In this document: positions 30,680 through 42,125 of the stretch, piece by piece
How the letters are laid out: the number at the start of each line of letters is the position of its first letter
How positions within the stretch are numbered: position 1 is the stretch's first letter
DNA from: Neoarius graeffei
Lineage: Eukaryota > Chordata > Actinopteri > Siluriformes > Ariidae
Direction: 5' to 3'
NCBI RefSeq assembly: GCF_027579695.1
Contig: NC_083577.1
Location: 36,679,198 to 36,743,197 of the forward strand
Length of the DNA stretch: 64,000 nucleotides
Made by a program: the position numbers and the translations under genes
Notes under the pieces: generated by a model
Databases searched by the model: none
Told to the model about the DNA's origin: nothing
What the model saw: the letters and a program-made list of their open reading frames with translations, nothing else

Positions 30680-30867
30680 ATATTGGATCATTTTCCTCAA
30701 TAAATAAAAAACAAAGTATAATCTTTTTGTCTCATTTGTTTAATTAGGTTCTCTTTATCTACTTTTAGGACTTGTGTGAAAATCTGATGTTGTTTTAGGT
30801 CATATTTATGCAGCAATATAGAAAATTCTAAAGGGTTCACAAACTTTCAAGCACCACTGTATATATA

Positions 30868-32413
30868 CAGTGGTATGCAAAAGTTTGGGCACCCCTGGTC
30901 AAAAGTGCTGTTACTGTGAACCGTTAAGCAAGTTGAAGATGAAATGATCTCCAAAAGGCATAAAGTTAAAGATGACTCATTCCCTCTATATTTTAAGCAA
31001 AAACAATTTTTTATTTTCATCTTTTACATTTTCAAAATGACAAAAAAGGAAAAGGGCCCGAAGCAAAAGTTTGGGCACCCTGCATGGTTAGTACCTAGTA
31101 ACACCCCCTTTGGCAAGTATCACAGCTTGTAAACACTTTTTGTAGCCAGCTAATAATCTTTTAGTTCTTACCTGGGGGATTTTCACCCATTCGTCCTTGC
31201 AAAAGGCTTCCAGTTCTACAAGTTTTTTGGGCTGTCTTGCATGCACTGGTCTTTTGAGATCTATCCACAGATTTTCAATGATGTTTAGGTCAGGGGACTG
31301 TGAGGGCCAGGGCAAAACCTTCAGCTTGTGCCTCTTGAGGGATTCCATTGTAGATTTTGAGGTGTGTTTTGGATCATTGTCTTATTGTAGGGCCCATCCT
31401 CTTTTTAACTTTTTTACAGATGGTGTGATGTTTGCTTCCAGAATTTGCTGGTATTTATTTGAATCCATGCTTCCCTCGACTAATGAAATGTGCCCTGTGC
31501 CACTGGTTGCAACACAACCCCAAAGCATGATCGATCCACACCCATGCTTCAGAGTTGGAGAGGTGTTCTTTTCCTGGAATTTGGCACCCTTTTTTCTCCA
31601 AACATACCTTTGCACATTGTGGCCAAAAAGTTCTATTTTGATTTCATCAGTCCACAGGACTTGTTTCCAAAATGCATCAGGCTTATTTAGATGTTCATTT
31701 GCAAACTTCAGACGCTGAATTTTGTGGCTAGGATGCAGGAAAGGTTTTCTTCTGATGACTCTCCCATGAAGATCATATTTGTTCAGGTGTCGCTGCATAG
31801 TAGAACAGTGCACCACCACTCCAGGGTCTGCTAAGTCTTTCTGAAGGTCTTTTGCACTTTTTATTTGCCTTTCTATCAATCCAATGAGCAGTTCTTTCAG
31901 AAAGTTTTCTTCATCTTCCAGACCTCACCTTGATCTCCACTGTTTCTGTTAACTGCCATTTCTTAATAACATTACAATCTGAGGAAACGGCTACCTGAAA
32001 ACACTATGCTACGTTCTTGTAGCCTTCTCCTGCTTTGTGAGCATCAATTATTTTATTATTCAGAATGCTAGGGAGTTGCTTAGAGGAGCCCATGGCTGTT
32101 GATTTTAGGGACAAGTTTGAGGAGTCAGAGAATTTATACGGCTTTGAAACCTGCATCATCTGACCTTTCCTAACAAAGAATTTGAACAAGCCACAGCTCA
32201 ATAAGCTAATTAAGGTCTGGAACCTTGGTAAAAGTTACCTGAGAACTCAAATGTATTGGGGTGCCCAAACTTTCGCATGGTGTTCCTTCTCTTTTTTTCA
32301 CTCTCCAACTGTATAAAACAAAAATGATACCCAAATCTTGTAGAAAACGCTGAAAAGAAATGTGTCGTCTTTACCTTTATGCCTTTTGGTGATCGGTTCA
32401 TTTTCTGCTCACT
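30868..32413 (-). mobile_element. Tc1-like transposon with IR/DR ends, right end eroded
   Basis: Left end cagtggtatgcaaaagtttg directly after the previous Tc1. The 18-mer gcaaaagtttgggcaccc occurs twice on the left (30877-30894, 31063-31080). An inverted copy with one mismatch lies on the right (32259-32276), an IR/DR-type arrangement. The outermost right repeat is not recognisable. Confidence 0.85.
31088..32093 (-). pseudogene. Tc1-like transposase, degenerate
   Basis: Start MGSSKQLPSILNNKIIDAHK at 32093, helix-turn-helix broken by a frame change near 31900-32000. The catalytic part (VLWTDEIKIELFG, HGCGSIMLWGC) is open to 31382, where CAA is followed by TAA just before DNDPKHT. The last block ([15 protein letters not shown], ending GGVTRY) is open to 31088. 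Not functional. Confidence 0.88.
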
Positions 32414-32530
32414 GTGTGTGTGTTTCAAGTAAGTATTAAATATTGCAAGTATTATAAAGACAAAGCAGAAGAATAGAGATTGCTTAAAATAATTTTTGGT
32501 AAAAATATTTACTAATTATTTTCAAATGCA

Positions 32531-32540
32531 TCTTTTTCAG
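32531..32540 (+). promoter_or_regulatory. Splice acceptor upstream of the GT92 coding exon
   Basis: tctttttcag at 32531-32540 is followed 15 bp later by the chosen start codon. It implies at least one upstream non-coding exon, which I cannot locate. Confidence 0.5.
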
Positions 32541-32555
32541 GGTTTTGCTGTGAAC

Positions 32556-33908
32556 ATGACTAACCTCCTTTGGAAGTCAAGAAATATTCACCTCGGCATT
32601 GCCTTCATGATGTTTACATGTTTCTACATACTAATAAGTTATTTCATGGAAAATCCACTTTTCAGTGTAAAAGTAAGCCATCCACACCCAAGAGCTGGAA
32701 TACAGAAGCCTTACACATTTTCTGGCTCAGTTTGTCCAGCATCTATATCAGCCAACAGCATAACACCTATTAGAGGGACCAGGTACCTAATGGTGTCTGC
32801 TTTCATCAGCGATGAGGCAAATGGGAAGGCAAACATCATTGCTATAATGAACCGGACCCACTCAGAGCCATTTACCTGTATATTTTGCTGTTCCCCGCAT
32901 GGACTCAGTATATCTCCTGTAAAACTGGACAAGCATATTGATCACTTTGGATTCCCTTTTGTGACCACAGACGCATTCTGTAACATAGAACCAACATGCA
33001 ATGCCACACATGTGACCATTTCAAGACCAGAGAACCTTCTAGAAATTCAGCATCACCTGTATTTGCCTCTACAGACGCTCCTGACACGTGGGGGAGATTT
33101 TGACGTGGACTTCACGCTGTGTATTTCTTGTTTGTTTGGGGGGTATAATAATGTCCTTCAGTTTGTGCAGACTATAGAGACATACAGGCTTCTTGGTGTG
33201 GAGCACGTAGTTATCTACAACTCCAGCTGTGGCCCAGACCTTGAGAAGGTTTTGCATTGCTACGAAGAAGATGGCATCCTAGAAATAATCCAGTGGCCAA
33301 TCCATCATTTCCTAGAGCCATCCAAAGGCTGGACCTATGAGTTACACTCAGGGGAAGTGCACTACTATGGGCAGCAAGCCACGATAAATGACTGTATCCA
33401 CAGGAACAGGCAGAGGTCCAAATATGTGATTCTGAGTGATGCAGATGAAATTATCATGCCATATCAACACTCATCCCTGCACCAACTCATGACAGAGCTT
33501 CAGCAAAATAACCCTTACGTGGTGACTTTCATCTTTTGGACCCATCTCTTCTTCAATGAAATGAACAAAGACAGTGAGAGATTGAACCTTCCACAGTGGA
33601 GGCATGTGCCTGGTGTCAACATCCTAAGACACATCTACAGAAAGCCCTTAAAATGGTGGGCCAACAACAATAGCAAGATGATTGTTGACCCGAGGAAGGT
33701 GATGCAGGCATCCGTGCATACTGTGTATAAAATCAATGGAAAGTCCATCTGGGTGCCCAGTAATTTGGCTATGGTCATGCACTCTAAACCAAAATTTCCT
33801 GATTTAGGCAGTGAGAAACTAATCATGGACAATAAGATTTGGGAGTATGCAGAAAGGCTGATACCAAATGTTAATAAAGTGCTGCATAAATCTGGGATTT
33901 TGAAGTGA
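32556..33908 (+). CDS. Glycosyltransferase family 92 protein (DUF23)
   Basis: 450 residues encoded without introns. A type II membrane protein: a short cytosolic tail, one membrane anchor at about residues 11-30 (HLGIAFMMFTCFYILISYF), then a lumenal stem and catalytic domain. The family signature region (CISCLFGGYNNVLQFVQTIE, then GVEHVVIYNSS) lies at about 189-228. The metal-binding DxD-like motif is DAD at 295-297 in ILSDADEI. Potential N-glycosylation sites are NRT, NAT and NSS. GT92 members such as worm GALT-1 transfer galactose in the Golgi; the substrate of vertebrate members is not established. I chose the ATG at 32556 over the one at 32496 because a good splice acceptor lies between them. 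A polyadenylation signal is at 34005. No stop or frameshift is seen, so this looks like a real gene inside dense repeats; a retrocopy is possible. Confidence 0.88.
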   Translation: MTNLLWKSRNIHLGIAFMMFTCFYILISYFMENPLFSVKVSHPHPRAGIQKPYTFSGSVCPASISANSITPIRGTRYLMVSAFISDEANGKANIIAIMNRTHSEPFTCIFCCSPHGLSISPVKLDKHIDHFGFPFVTTDAFCNIEPTCNATHVTISRPENLLEIQHHLYLPLQTLLTRGGDFDVDFTLCISCLFGGYNNVLQFVQTIETYRLLGVEHVVIYNSSCGPDLEKVLHCYEEDGILEIIQWPIHHFLEPSKGWTYELHSGEVHYYGQQATINDCIHRNRQRSKYVILSDADEIIMPYQHSSLHQLMTELQQNNPYVVTFIFWTHLFFNEMNKDSERLNLPQWRHVPGVNILRHIYRKPLKWWANNNSKMIVDPRKVMQASVHTVYKINGKSIWVPSNLAMVMHSKPKFPDLGSEKLIMDNKIWEYAERLIPNVNKVLHKSGILK

Positions 33909-33963
33909 AAAAAAGTGTCAATTGTGCAAAAAACTGGCTAGTCATTTAAATATTTGTGCCTTC

Positions 33964-33965
<2 letters not shown>

Positions 33966-34002
<37 letters not shown>
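33966..34002. repeat. ATT trinucleotide microsatellite
   Basis: An (ATT)n tract in the presumed 3' untranslated region of the GT92 gene, immediately before AATAAA at 34005-34010. Confidence 0.9.
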
Positions 34003-34003
<1 letters not shown>

Positions 34004-34115
34004 CAATAAAAATACAAATTTTAAAAAAATCAGAACTCTGTACATATTTCCTGTTATTGATTCATTTGCACCACTGAATTGAAAATACAAAACAGCATGT
34101 GTGCAATTACATATG

Positions 34116-34261
34116 TTATTTACCAGCTGGGAGGTCCGTATCGTGAAATACCGTGACCGAGGTCTTGAAAGTACTGAGCGAGGCCCTCTGGGCCAAGGTT
34201 CGTATTCAAGGCCGAGGTCACGGTATTTCACCATACGGACTGACCTTAAGCTGGTAAATAA
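34116..34261. mobile_element. 146-bp fold-back element
   Basis: Begins ttatttaccagct and ends agctggtaaataa. The arms continue inward (cgtgaaataccgtgacc against ggtcacggtatttcacc) with a few mismatches and leave a loop of about 50 bp. No coding capacity. Confidence 0.7.
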
Positions 34262-35230
34262 TATATTTATTTTTTTCTTTACCAAACTCTAACAGAAAAC
34301 GAGAGCACCCGAAAGGGAAAACCGAGCCGAGCTGCCATGTTGGATCCTCCTTCATGGCTGTAATGCAAATGGCTTCCTCCTTGGTATACAAGTGCACTTC
34401 CATGGCAGGAAAAATACTACATTTTGCCATCTATGTAGTCCCCTATTTATACAAAATTGAGTCATTCAGGATTCAGACATGTTTTTGCTCGGCGTAAGTA
34501 ACAGTTAGAGGTTTTTAGCTTTCTCCTGAAAGGTTTTCTTTATTTCTTCTTCCTCAGGGTAGTAAAACTCTCTTTCGCTGTGAAGACTGTCATTATCGCT
34601 ATCCATGCTGTAAAATTAATGCTATTCTCCTGAGAAATGCTGGCAAAAATTTCTAAGATTTTTGATAAAAATCTTATAAATAAATCTTATAAAAAAGATA
34701 AATATTGACAAAAATTGTGGCTATGTTTGTTGTTGTTGTGAATGAGCGAGTTGCCAGTGGTCCGTAACCAGGGTCCGTAACCGGGGTCTGTACTGTAGGA
34801 TACGGACACGCTCGCCAGCCAATCAGAGCACAGGATTTGATGGAAACCGCACCGCGATAAATAACATTATTTTCTGGTAATAAGGCCGAGCAAAAAAAAT
34901 TTCCCGTCAAGGCCGACCAAGAAAAAACAAACAAAATAAAATAATGACAACAATAATCTGGGTAGGACAGTTGGAATTATTTTTTCTTCTCTTTCAGAAC
35001 CATATTACAATGGTAGGTACAAAGCAATTTGTTATTAAATATCAAATTGATTTATGATGCATGATTGTAGGATTTGAGTAAAATTAAATGGATATTTAAT
35101 ACTTTTAAAAAACGTGTTCTTTGGTCATATACCACTACCCTGCTTTAATATTACAAATGCAACATCAAAACTTCATGATGGTCTACTTTTGTCAATTCCA
35201 CAACGAATGTATGTAGATGAAGTGAAAGAA
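34262..35230. other. No gene recognised; possible decayed repeat
   Basis: Contains tandem-like ggtccgtaaccagggtccgt at about 34759-34778 and a second ccgtaacc unit. I see no coding exon and no assignable ends. Confidence 0.4.
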
Positions 35231-35234
35231 TATT

Positions 35235-35931
35235 TACAGTTCCCGGAGTTGGCTGGCTCCTATCGTAGGTTCATACCTAATTATTTGGACGTTACCAGCC
35301 CGCTAACTGATCTCACTCAAAAGGGAGCGCCAGATCCGGTCCAGTGGATAGAGCAGTGTCAATAGGCTTTTACTAGAGTAAAAGCTGCACTGTGTGGGGG
35401 GGCACTTTTACACTCCCCTGACTTTTCTCTCTCCCCTTTATTTTATAAACTGACACATTGGACAGAGGGCTGGGAGCCGTTCTGTCCCAGAAGGTGGAGG
35501 GCGAGGAGCGTCCCATGCTATACATCAGCCGCAAGCTCTCGATGCGTGAAAGCAAGTACAGCACCATCAAAAAGGACTGTCTGGCTATCAAGTGGGCAGT
35601 CCTCACCCTCTGATACTACCTGCTGGGGCGCCCTTTCACCCTCTGTTCGGACCACACATCCCTCCAGTGGCTCCACCACATGAAGGATGCCAACGCGCGG
35701 ATCACCCGTTGGTATCTTGCCCTCCAGCCATTTAAGTTCAAGGTGGTCCACAGGCCAGGGGTGCAGATGGTGGTGGGTGTCCTGTCCCATTAGGGGGGAG
35801 TCCGCTGCAGGCCGGACAGCTCCCCAGCCTGAGTTGAGCGGTGGGGGTATGTGGCAGCGGGGGTGTGGCCAAGCGTCAGTTTGTGAACGGAGGAAAGTGA
35901 GTGGCCAAGTCATTACACATGTTGTCAATTA

Positions 35932-35968
<37 letters not shown>

Positions 35969-36027
35969 GCAGTGATGGTGGAGCATAAAAGAAGGGGGAG
36001 AGCAGAGAAGAGCCCTCTCCCGACCAG

Positions 36028-36062
<35 letters not shown>

Positions 36063-36196
36063 ACGTGTGTAACTGTGTGTGAGCAGCGAGTGAGTGAAGC
36101 TGAAAAGCAGCAAAATAAAGGGAAATAAAGTGTGTGCGAACTTCAGCTCCCGCCTGCTGTGCTTCTGTACTCCACCCACATCAGGGACTTATTACA
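35235..36196 (+). mobile_element. Gmr1-like LTR element, truncated copy D
   Basis: Starts inside the RT/RNase H coding region (GSYRRFIPNYLDVTSPLTDL) and runs through RNase H with several stops into a 3' LTR from about 35850 (tgtggcagcggggg). The LTR contains two GT microsatellites and ends near 36196. Everything upstream of the RT thumb is absent, and no 5' LTR exists here. Confidence 0.82.
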
Positions 36197-36202
36197 CATG
36201 TG

Positions 36203-36424
36203 TATATATACTATATTTACTGTATGGACATGGTATCAGAAAGCAATTTTATTTATGTGTTGCCAGGAAAAACAAACCTCGCCTGGTAGCACTTATGATG
36301 AATATGAAGGAAGATATTGCAAAAAAAAAAAAAAAAATAGGTACCCTATGGGTACATGTGGCTACTGCTTATAAATATAATTGCTTCCTGATACCATGTC
36401 CATACAGTAAATATAGTATATATA
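36203..36424. mobile_element. 222-bp palindromic MITE-like element
   Basis: Two 54-bp arms (36203-36256 and 36371-36424) are inverted copies with two mismatches, around a 114-bp centre holding an A17-type run. The ends are TA-rich. It touches the end of Gmr1-like copy D. The TA-rich ends suggest Tc1/mariner mobilisation, but this is inference. Confidence 0.65.
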
Positions 36425-36426
36425 TT

Positions 36427-37124
36427 TACTCTATGAGGCAGTAGCCACAAAAATGAAGCGTAATCCAAAAATGAACATTTTAAAAATCACAGAAGTAAAA
36501 TATACCAAGTGTCTGTACTTTATATTATTCTACTCTTATCTCTTACAGTTTTCAAAACCAAAACCTCTGAACTGAGGCTGACATACACACGCTGTCACCA
36601 TGACCCAAACTCTTATTTCCTGGAAATGGCCCGGCGCTATAGCTCAGTGGAACACACTTTCTGTCTGTAATAAGCATAAACATGTCTGAAAGCGATTTCT
36701 TTAGTCTAGTCCATTTATTTTGAATGGTGAACCGAATTGTATCCACTCACCAGCCATTTTAATCAGAACACGTGTATGCGCAGTGTGCGATTGTTACACT
36801 CTTACATTCTTACAGCACGACGACGTAGTGGCTAACACCTCTATATGAGGCAGTAGACACAACAAAAACGATTTTGACCTTTTTGGTGATCTTGACCGGA
36901 TGACCCTCAAAATGTTGGGGCTTCTATTTGAGACCAATGCTCATCTATCCTGAAGGTTTCATGAAGATTGATCCAGCCATTTTCCCATAATATCATTAAC
37001 AACAAACAAAGAAACCCGACCGAAAACAATATCTCGCCCCCTGGTGGACTCCATCCCGGGCGAGATGATGATGATTTATACCACGCAAATTCAACTATAC
37101 AGTTTTCAAAAGCGTCTAACAACT
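36427..37124. other. No gene recognised; unclassified repeat-like DNA
   Basis: The phrase tgaggcagtag appears at about 36434 and again near 36846. The stretch 36900-37080 reads like dispersed repeat sequence, but I cannot name it. Confidence 0.4.
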
Positions 37125-37465
37125 AAAATTTGATGTCGGCAACATTTTTCAAAAAAGTTGGGACAGGGGCATGTTTACCACTGTGTTGCATCACCTCTAC
37201 TTTTAACAACACTCTGTAATTTTTCGGGAACTGGGGAGACCAATTGCTGTAGTTTTGAAAGAGAAATGTTGTCCCATTCTTGCCTGATATACAGTTTCAG
37301 TTGCTCAACAGTTCAGGGTCTCCTTTGTCGTATTTTGCACTTCATAATGCACCAAATATTTTAAATGGGAGACAGGTCTGGACTGCAGGCAGGCCAGTTT
37401 AGCACCCGGACTCTCTTACTACGGAGCCATGCAGTTTTAATATGTGCAGAAAGTGGTTTGGTATT

Positions 37466-37570
37466 TGTAGCGAGAATCGCGTGTGGGTGGAGCACAGAGG
37501 ACGGCAGGACAGAGTAAAATTCAATGACTTTTTATTTGCTCTTTTCAGACGCATACACCACTCTCTCAGC

Positions 37571-37609
<39 letters not shown>

Positions 37610-37796
37610 GTCGTCTGGCTGGGGAGAGAGCTCCCTTCCGCTCTCCCTCTCCCTCCTTAAGTAGAGGGCGGTTTACTGGGGAAAACACACACAAACACAG
37701 GTTAATTACCCTCAGGTGAAGCGATTCTGCCACTTACCTTCCCTGACTCCGCCCTCCTGTCACAGACCGGAGCTTGACCACGCCCCCGCTGCCACA
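37466..37796 (-). repeat. 3' LTR of Gmr1-like copy C
   Basis: TG...CA LTR with a longer CA run (about 37580-37609) than its partner. Apart from the microsatellite I see only a few differences between the two LTRs, which suggests a younger insertion than copies A and B. Confidence 0.92.
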
Positions 37797-40700
37797 TACC
37801 CCCACCGCCTGACTCAGGCCGGGCGCCCGTCCGGCCCGCAGCCGACTCCCCCCCCCCCCCCCCCCCCCCTTGACGGGAGAGGAAGTCCGCCACGACCATC
37901 TGCGCCCCCGGCCTGTGGACCACCTTGAAGTTGAAGGGTTGGAGTGCCAGATTCCAACGGGTGATCCGCGCGTTGGCATCCTTCATGCGGTGGAGCCACT
38001 GGAGGGGCGCGTGGTCCGAACAGAGGGTGAAAGAGCGCCCCAGCAGGTAGTAACGGAGGGCGAGGACTGCCCACTTGATCGCCAGGCACTCCTTCTCTAT
38101 GGTGCTGTAGCGCCCCTCACGCACTGACAGCTTCCGACTAATGTACAGGATGGGGCGATCCTCCCCCTCCACCTGCTGGGACAAAACGGCCCCCAGCCCT
38201 CTGTCCGACGCATCCGTCTGCAACATAAAAGGGAGAGAGAAGTCAGGGGAGTGCAAAAGTGGCCCCCCACACAGTGCAGCCTTTACCTCAGAGAAAGCCC
38301 GCTGGCACTGCTCCGTCCACTGGACCGGATCTGGCGCCCCCTTTTTAGTGAGGTCAGTCAGCGGGCTGGTGACATCCGAATAATTAGGTATAAACCTACG
38401 ATAGTAGCCAGCCAGCCCCAGGAACTGTCTCACCCCCTTTTTGGTCTTGGGCCTCGGGCAGGCCGCAATCGCTGCTGTCTTATTAATTTGGGGACGCACC
38501 TGCCCGTTACCCAAGTGGAAGCCCAGATACCGTATTTCCACCCGCCCAATCGCACACTTCTTCGGGTTGGCAGTGAGCCCCGCCCGCCTCAGTGACCTAA
38601 GGACGGCCCTCAGGTGTTGCAGGTGCCGCTGCCAGTCATTACTATAAATAATGATGTCGTCAAGGTAAGCGGCCGCGTAGGTGGCGTGGGGCCGGAGGAC
38701 CCTGTCCATCAGCCGCTGAAACGTAGCGGGCGCCCCAAACAGCCCAAACGGAAGTGTGACGAACTGGTGTAAACCGAACGGTGTGGAAAAGGCCGTTTTT
38801 TCCCGGGATAATGGAGTCAAGGGGATCTGCCAATATCCCTTCGTCAAATCCAGTGTCGAGTAAAAGCGAGCCGTGCCTAGTCGATCGAGCAGCTCATCAA
38901 TACGAGGCATTGGGTACGCATCGAATTTAGACACCGCGTTGACTTTTCTATAGTCCACACAGAACCGGACCGAGCCGTCGGCCTTAGGAACCAAGACCAC
39001 CGGGCTGCTCCAGTCACTGTGGGACTCCTCGACGATGCCCATTTCGAGCATGGCCTGAAGTTCTTCCCGAACCACCTTTTTTTTGTGTTCGGGTAATCTA
39101 TAAGGACGGCTACGCACTACCACCCCCGGGGGCGTCTCTATGTGGTGTTCTATGAGGTTAGTGCGACCGGGCAGGGGCGAGAACACATCTGAAAACTCGG
39201 CCTGCAACTGGGCGACCTCCGTGAGTTGGGTCGGGGAGAGGTGGTCTCCACAGGGGACCGGAGAGGTACGAGATGCCAATGTCCCTTTTTGGACCTCCGG
39301 CCCCAGCTCCGCCTTCTCCGGAACTACCGACACCAACGCCACGGGGACCTCCTCGTTCCAGAGTTTTAGCAGATTGAGGTGGTAGATCTGTAGCGCCCCC
39401 TCCCTGTCCGTTCGCCTAACCTCATAGTCGACGTCCCCGACTCGCCGTGTGACCTCAAAGGGTCCTTGCCACTTGGCGATTAATTTGGAGCTCAACGTGG
39501 GCAACAGGACGAGTACCTTATCTCCCGGAGTGAACTCTCTAAGGCGCGTGCCCTTGTTGTACAGGCGGGTTTGCCGTTCCTGGGCCTGCCGCAAATTCTC
39601 CTGAGTTAGGTGGGTGAGCGTGTGGAGTTTTGCGCGCAGATCCATAATGTACTGAATCTCGCTTTTGCTCTGTGAAGGTCCCTCCTCCCAATTTTCCCGC
39701 AGTACATCTAAGATGCCGCGCGGCTTACGCCCATATAATAATTCAAACGGGGAGAACCCCGTGGAGGCTTGGGGGACCTCTCGCACTGCAAACAGCAAGG
39801 GTTCGAGCCACTTATCCCAGTTACGTGCGTCCTCACTTACGAATTTTTTGATAATATTCTTGAGGGTGCGATTGAACCGTTCAACTAAACCGTCCGTCTG
39901 TGGGTGATACACGCTGGTGCGGATCGGCTTAATACCCAGTAGCCCATACAGTTCGCTCAGTGTTCATGACATAAACGAGGTGCCTTGGTCAGTCAGAATC
40001 TCTTTCGGGATTCCAACCCGGGAGATGACGTGGAAGAGGGCCTCTGCAATACTGCGTGCTGAGATATTGCGAAGAGGCACCGCTTCCGGGTATCGCGTTG
40101 CATAGTCCACCAGAACCAATATAAAGCGGTACCCTCGTGTTGACCGATCTAATGGCCCGACGAGATCCATCCCAATTCTTTCGAACGGGGTCTCGATTAA
40201 TGGTAGGGGGCGCAAGGGCGCTTTTGGAATGGCCGCTGGATTTACTAACTGGCATTCGCGGCACGCCGTACACCACTTACGGACGTCGCCGCGAATCCCC
40301 GGCCAATAGAATCGGGCCATTATCCGGGCTAGTGTCTTATCCTGCCCGAGGTGTCCAGCCATGGGATTAAAGTGAGCCGCCTGGAATACCAATTCCCGGC
40401 GGCTCTTTGGAATTAACAACTGGGTGACTCGCTCTTTCGTCTGAGTGTCCTGCGTCACTCGGTATAACCTATCCTTCAAAATGGAAAAATAGGGGAAGGA
40501 CGAGGTGGCGTTCGGCTGGAGCGTTTGACCATCGATTACTCTCACTTGGTCAAACGCGTGTCGCAGAGTCTCGTCTCGCGATTGTTCCAGTGGGAAATCC
40601 GCAAGGGATTCCCCAATAGAAAGAGGAGGGGCCGGGGGCTCCTCACTCTGCCGCGGAGATGACGTAGACAGCTCTGCGACCGCAGCTCCAGCCAAAGCGA

Positions 40701-42102
40701 CACCGGGACCCTCCCCTATCAACCGGCAGGACCCACTCTTTACTAGGCGTGCCATCAAACCCCGAAATCCCGGCCAATCAGTCCCCAAGATCAAAGAGTG
40801 GGTAAGGCGAGGATTAACCGCCGCCTTCACTATTGATTTTTCCGCTCTGAAATGTATGTGGACCGACACCAACGGGTAGCTGTGAATATCCCCGTGCACA
40901 CACAACACTTTCACCCCTTGTGCTCCCCCCAATGCCTCGTCTTGCACCAGGCTTTGGCGGATCGAGGTCTGATTGCAGCCTGAATCCACCAACGCCTGAT
41001 ATGTAGCCCCTTGTACACTTACCGGTATGCGATACGCTCCGGCCCGATTGAGGGCAGCCTCTGGCGCATCGGGGATCCACACCACCGCCCCCACCTCCAT
41101 CGCTGCACACTGTTGCTGCAGGTGGCCCGGTTCCCCGCAGCGCCAGCAAACCGGCCCGGGCCTTCCCTCTGCAGCTGTGTTCTGAGGCTCACTCACCTGA
41201 GGGGGGGGAGAGACAGACACAGAAGGGAGAAACGGGAGGGCACCACGGGTGCGGCGGGCCGGCTGGGGTGGAGCCGGCTCCCGCCTCCGTGGTGGGGGAA
41301 TGGGGTGAGGACGGGACACGGGAGGAGGGGGGGGAGAAAGAGAGAGAGAAGAGGAGAGAGAGGACGATGTCGTTGGTTGTCCTGCCGCTGGAACAGCCGC
41401 CAGATGATCCTCCGCCAGTCCTACGGCCTGATCCAGCGACGCCGGGCGGTGGCACTGGACCCACTCCGCGGTTCCGGCTGGCAACCGGGCGATGAACTGT
41501 TCCAGCGCCACCTGGTCGATGATTCCCTCGGCGTCGCGATCTTCGGCCCTCAGCCACCGTCAGCAGGCGTCCCGGAGCTGCTGGCCAAACGCGAACGGGC
41601 TGCTGACTTCCTCCATCCGCAGCGCGCGGAAGCGCTGGCGCTGCTGCTCCGGCGTGCGCCCCACGCGCTGGAGGACAGCCCGGCGAAGGTCGGTGTAGGC
41701 CAGCCGGCGATCGGCGGGGAGCTGTAGTGCGGCTAGCTGCGCCTCTCCCGTCAGGAGGGGGAGGAGGCGCGCCGCGCGCTGCTCCATCGGCCACCCCGAG
41801 GCTTCGGCGACCTGCTCGAACAACGTGATGAAAGCCTCGGGGTCGTCCTGCGGGCCCATCTTGGTTAAGATGAGGGGAGACGGGCCCACGGCCGGGGCGC
41901 TGGTGGACCCCGCCGACGCGAGGAGACGCCGGAACGCCTCTCGATCTTCCTTCTGAGCCAGCACCAGGGCTTCGAAGCGGCGCTCCTGCTCCTTCCGGAG
42001 TGTGACGAGTGCCTGGTGCTGGCTCTGCTGAGCCGTGGCGAGGGCGTGGACCAAGTCCGCGAACGGGGAGGATTCCATGGGGCTGCAGGACTGATGCTCC
42101 AC
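37702..42102 (-). pseudogene. Gmr1-like gag-pol, single frame with two nonsense codons
   Basis: A 1,467-codon frame from MEHQSCSPMESS to the 3' LTR, with only two in-frame stops. One is TGA at 41562-41560, where copies A and B have a Trp codon in gag. The other is TGA at 39966-39964, where copy B has an Arg CGA in integrase. Order: gag, CCHC knuckle (CWRCGEPGHLQQQC, near 41100-41150), protease (VDSGCNQT, near 40980), integrase zinc domain and core (MDLVGPL, LTDQGTSF, GLVERFNR), GPFEV module, reverse transcriptase with YLDD (near 38655), RNase H with TDAS. Integrase before RT is the copia order, yet RT, RNase H and integrase are of Ty3/gypsy type, as described for Gmr1 of Atlantic cod. gag and pol share one frame. 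Confidence 0.92.
37848..37869. repeat. Poly-C tract of 22
   Basis: Homopolymer in the C-terminal RNase H tail of Gmr1-like copy C. It reads as poly-Gly on the coding strand; the equivalent place in copy B has about 10 G. Confidence 0.95.
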
Positions 42103-42125
42103 CTTATCCCAGGTTTCGGCACCAC

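Larger units (their letters stand above)
28876..30859 (+). mobile_element. Tc1-like transposon, both ends present, split by a SINE
   Basis: Ends are cagtggtgcttgaaagtttg and its inverse (to 30859), flanked by TA (28874-28875 and 30860-30861). Terminal repeats are about 200 bp. The SINE at 30311-30679 sits in the right repeat. Confidence 0.95.

Noticed and set aside
35876..36179. Minus-strand frames rich in His-Thr repeats
   Set aside because: They are translations of the GT/CA microsatellites in the LTR of Gmr1-like copy D.
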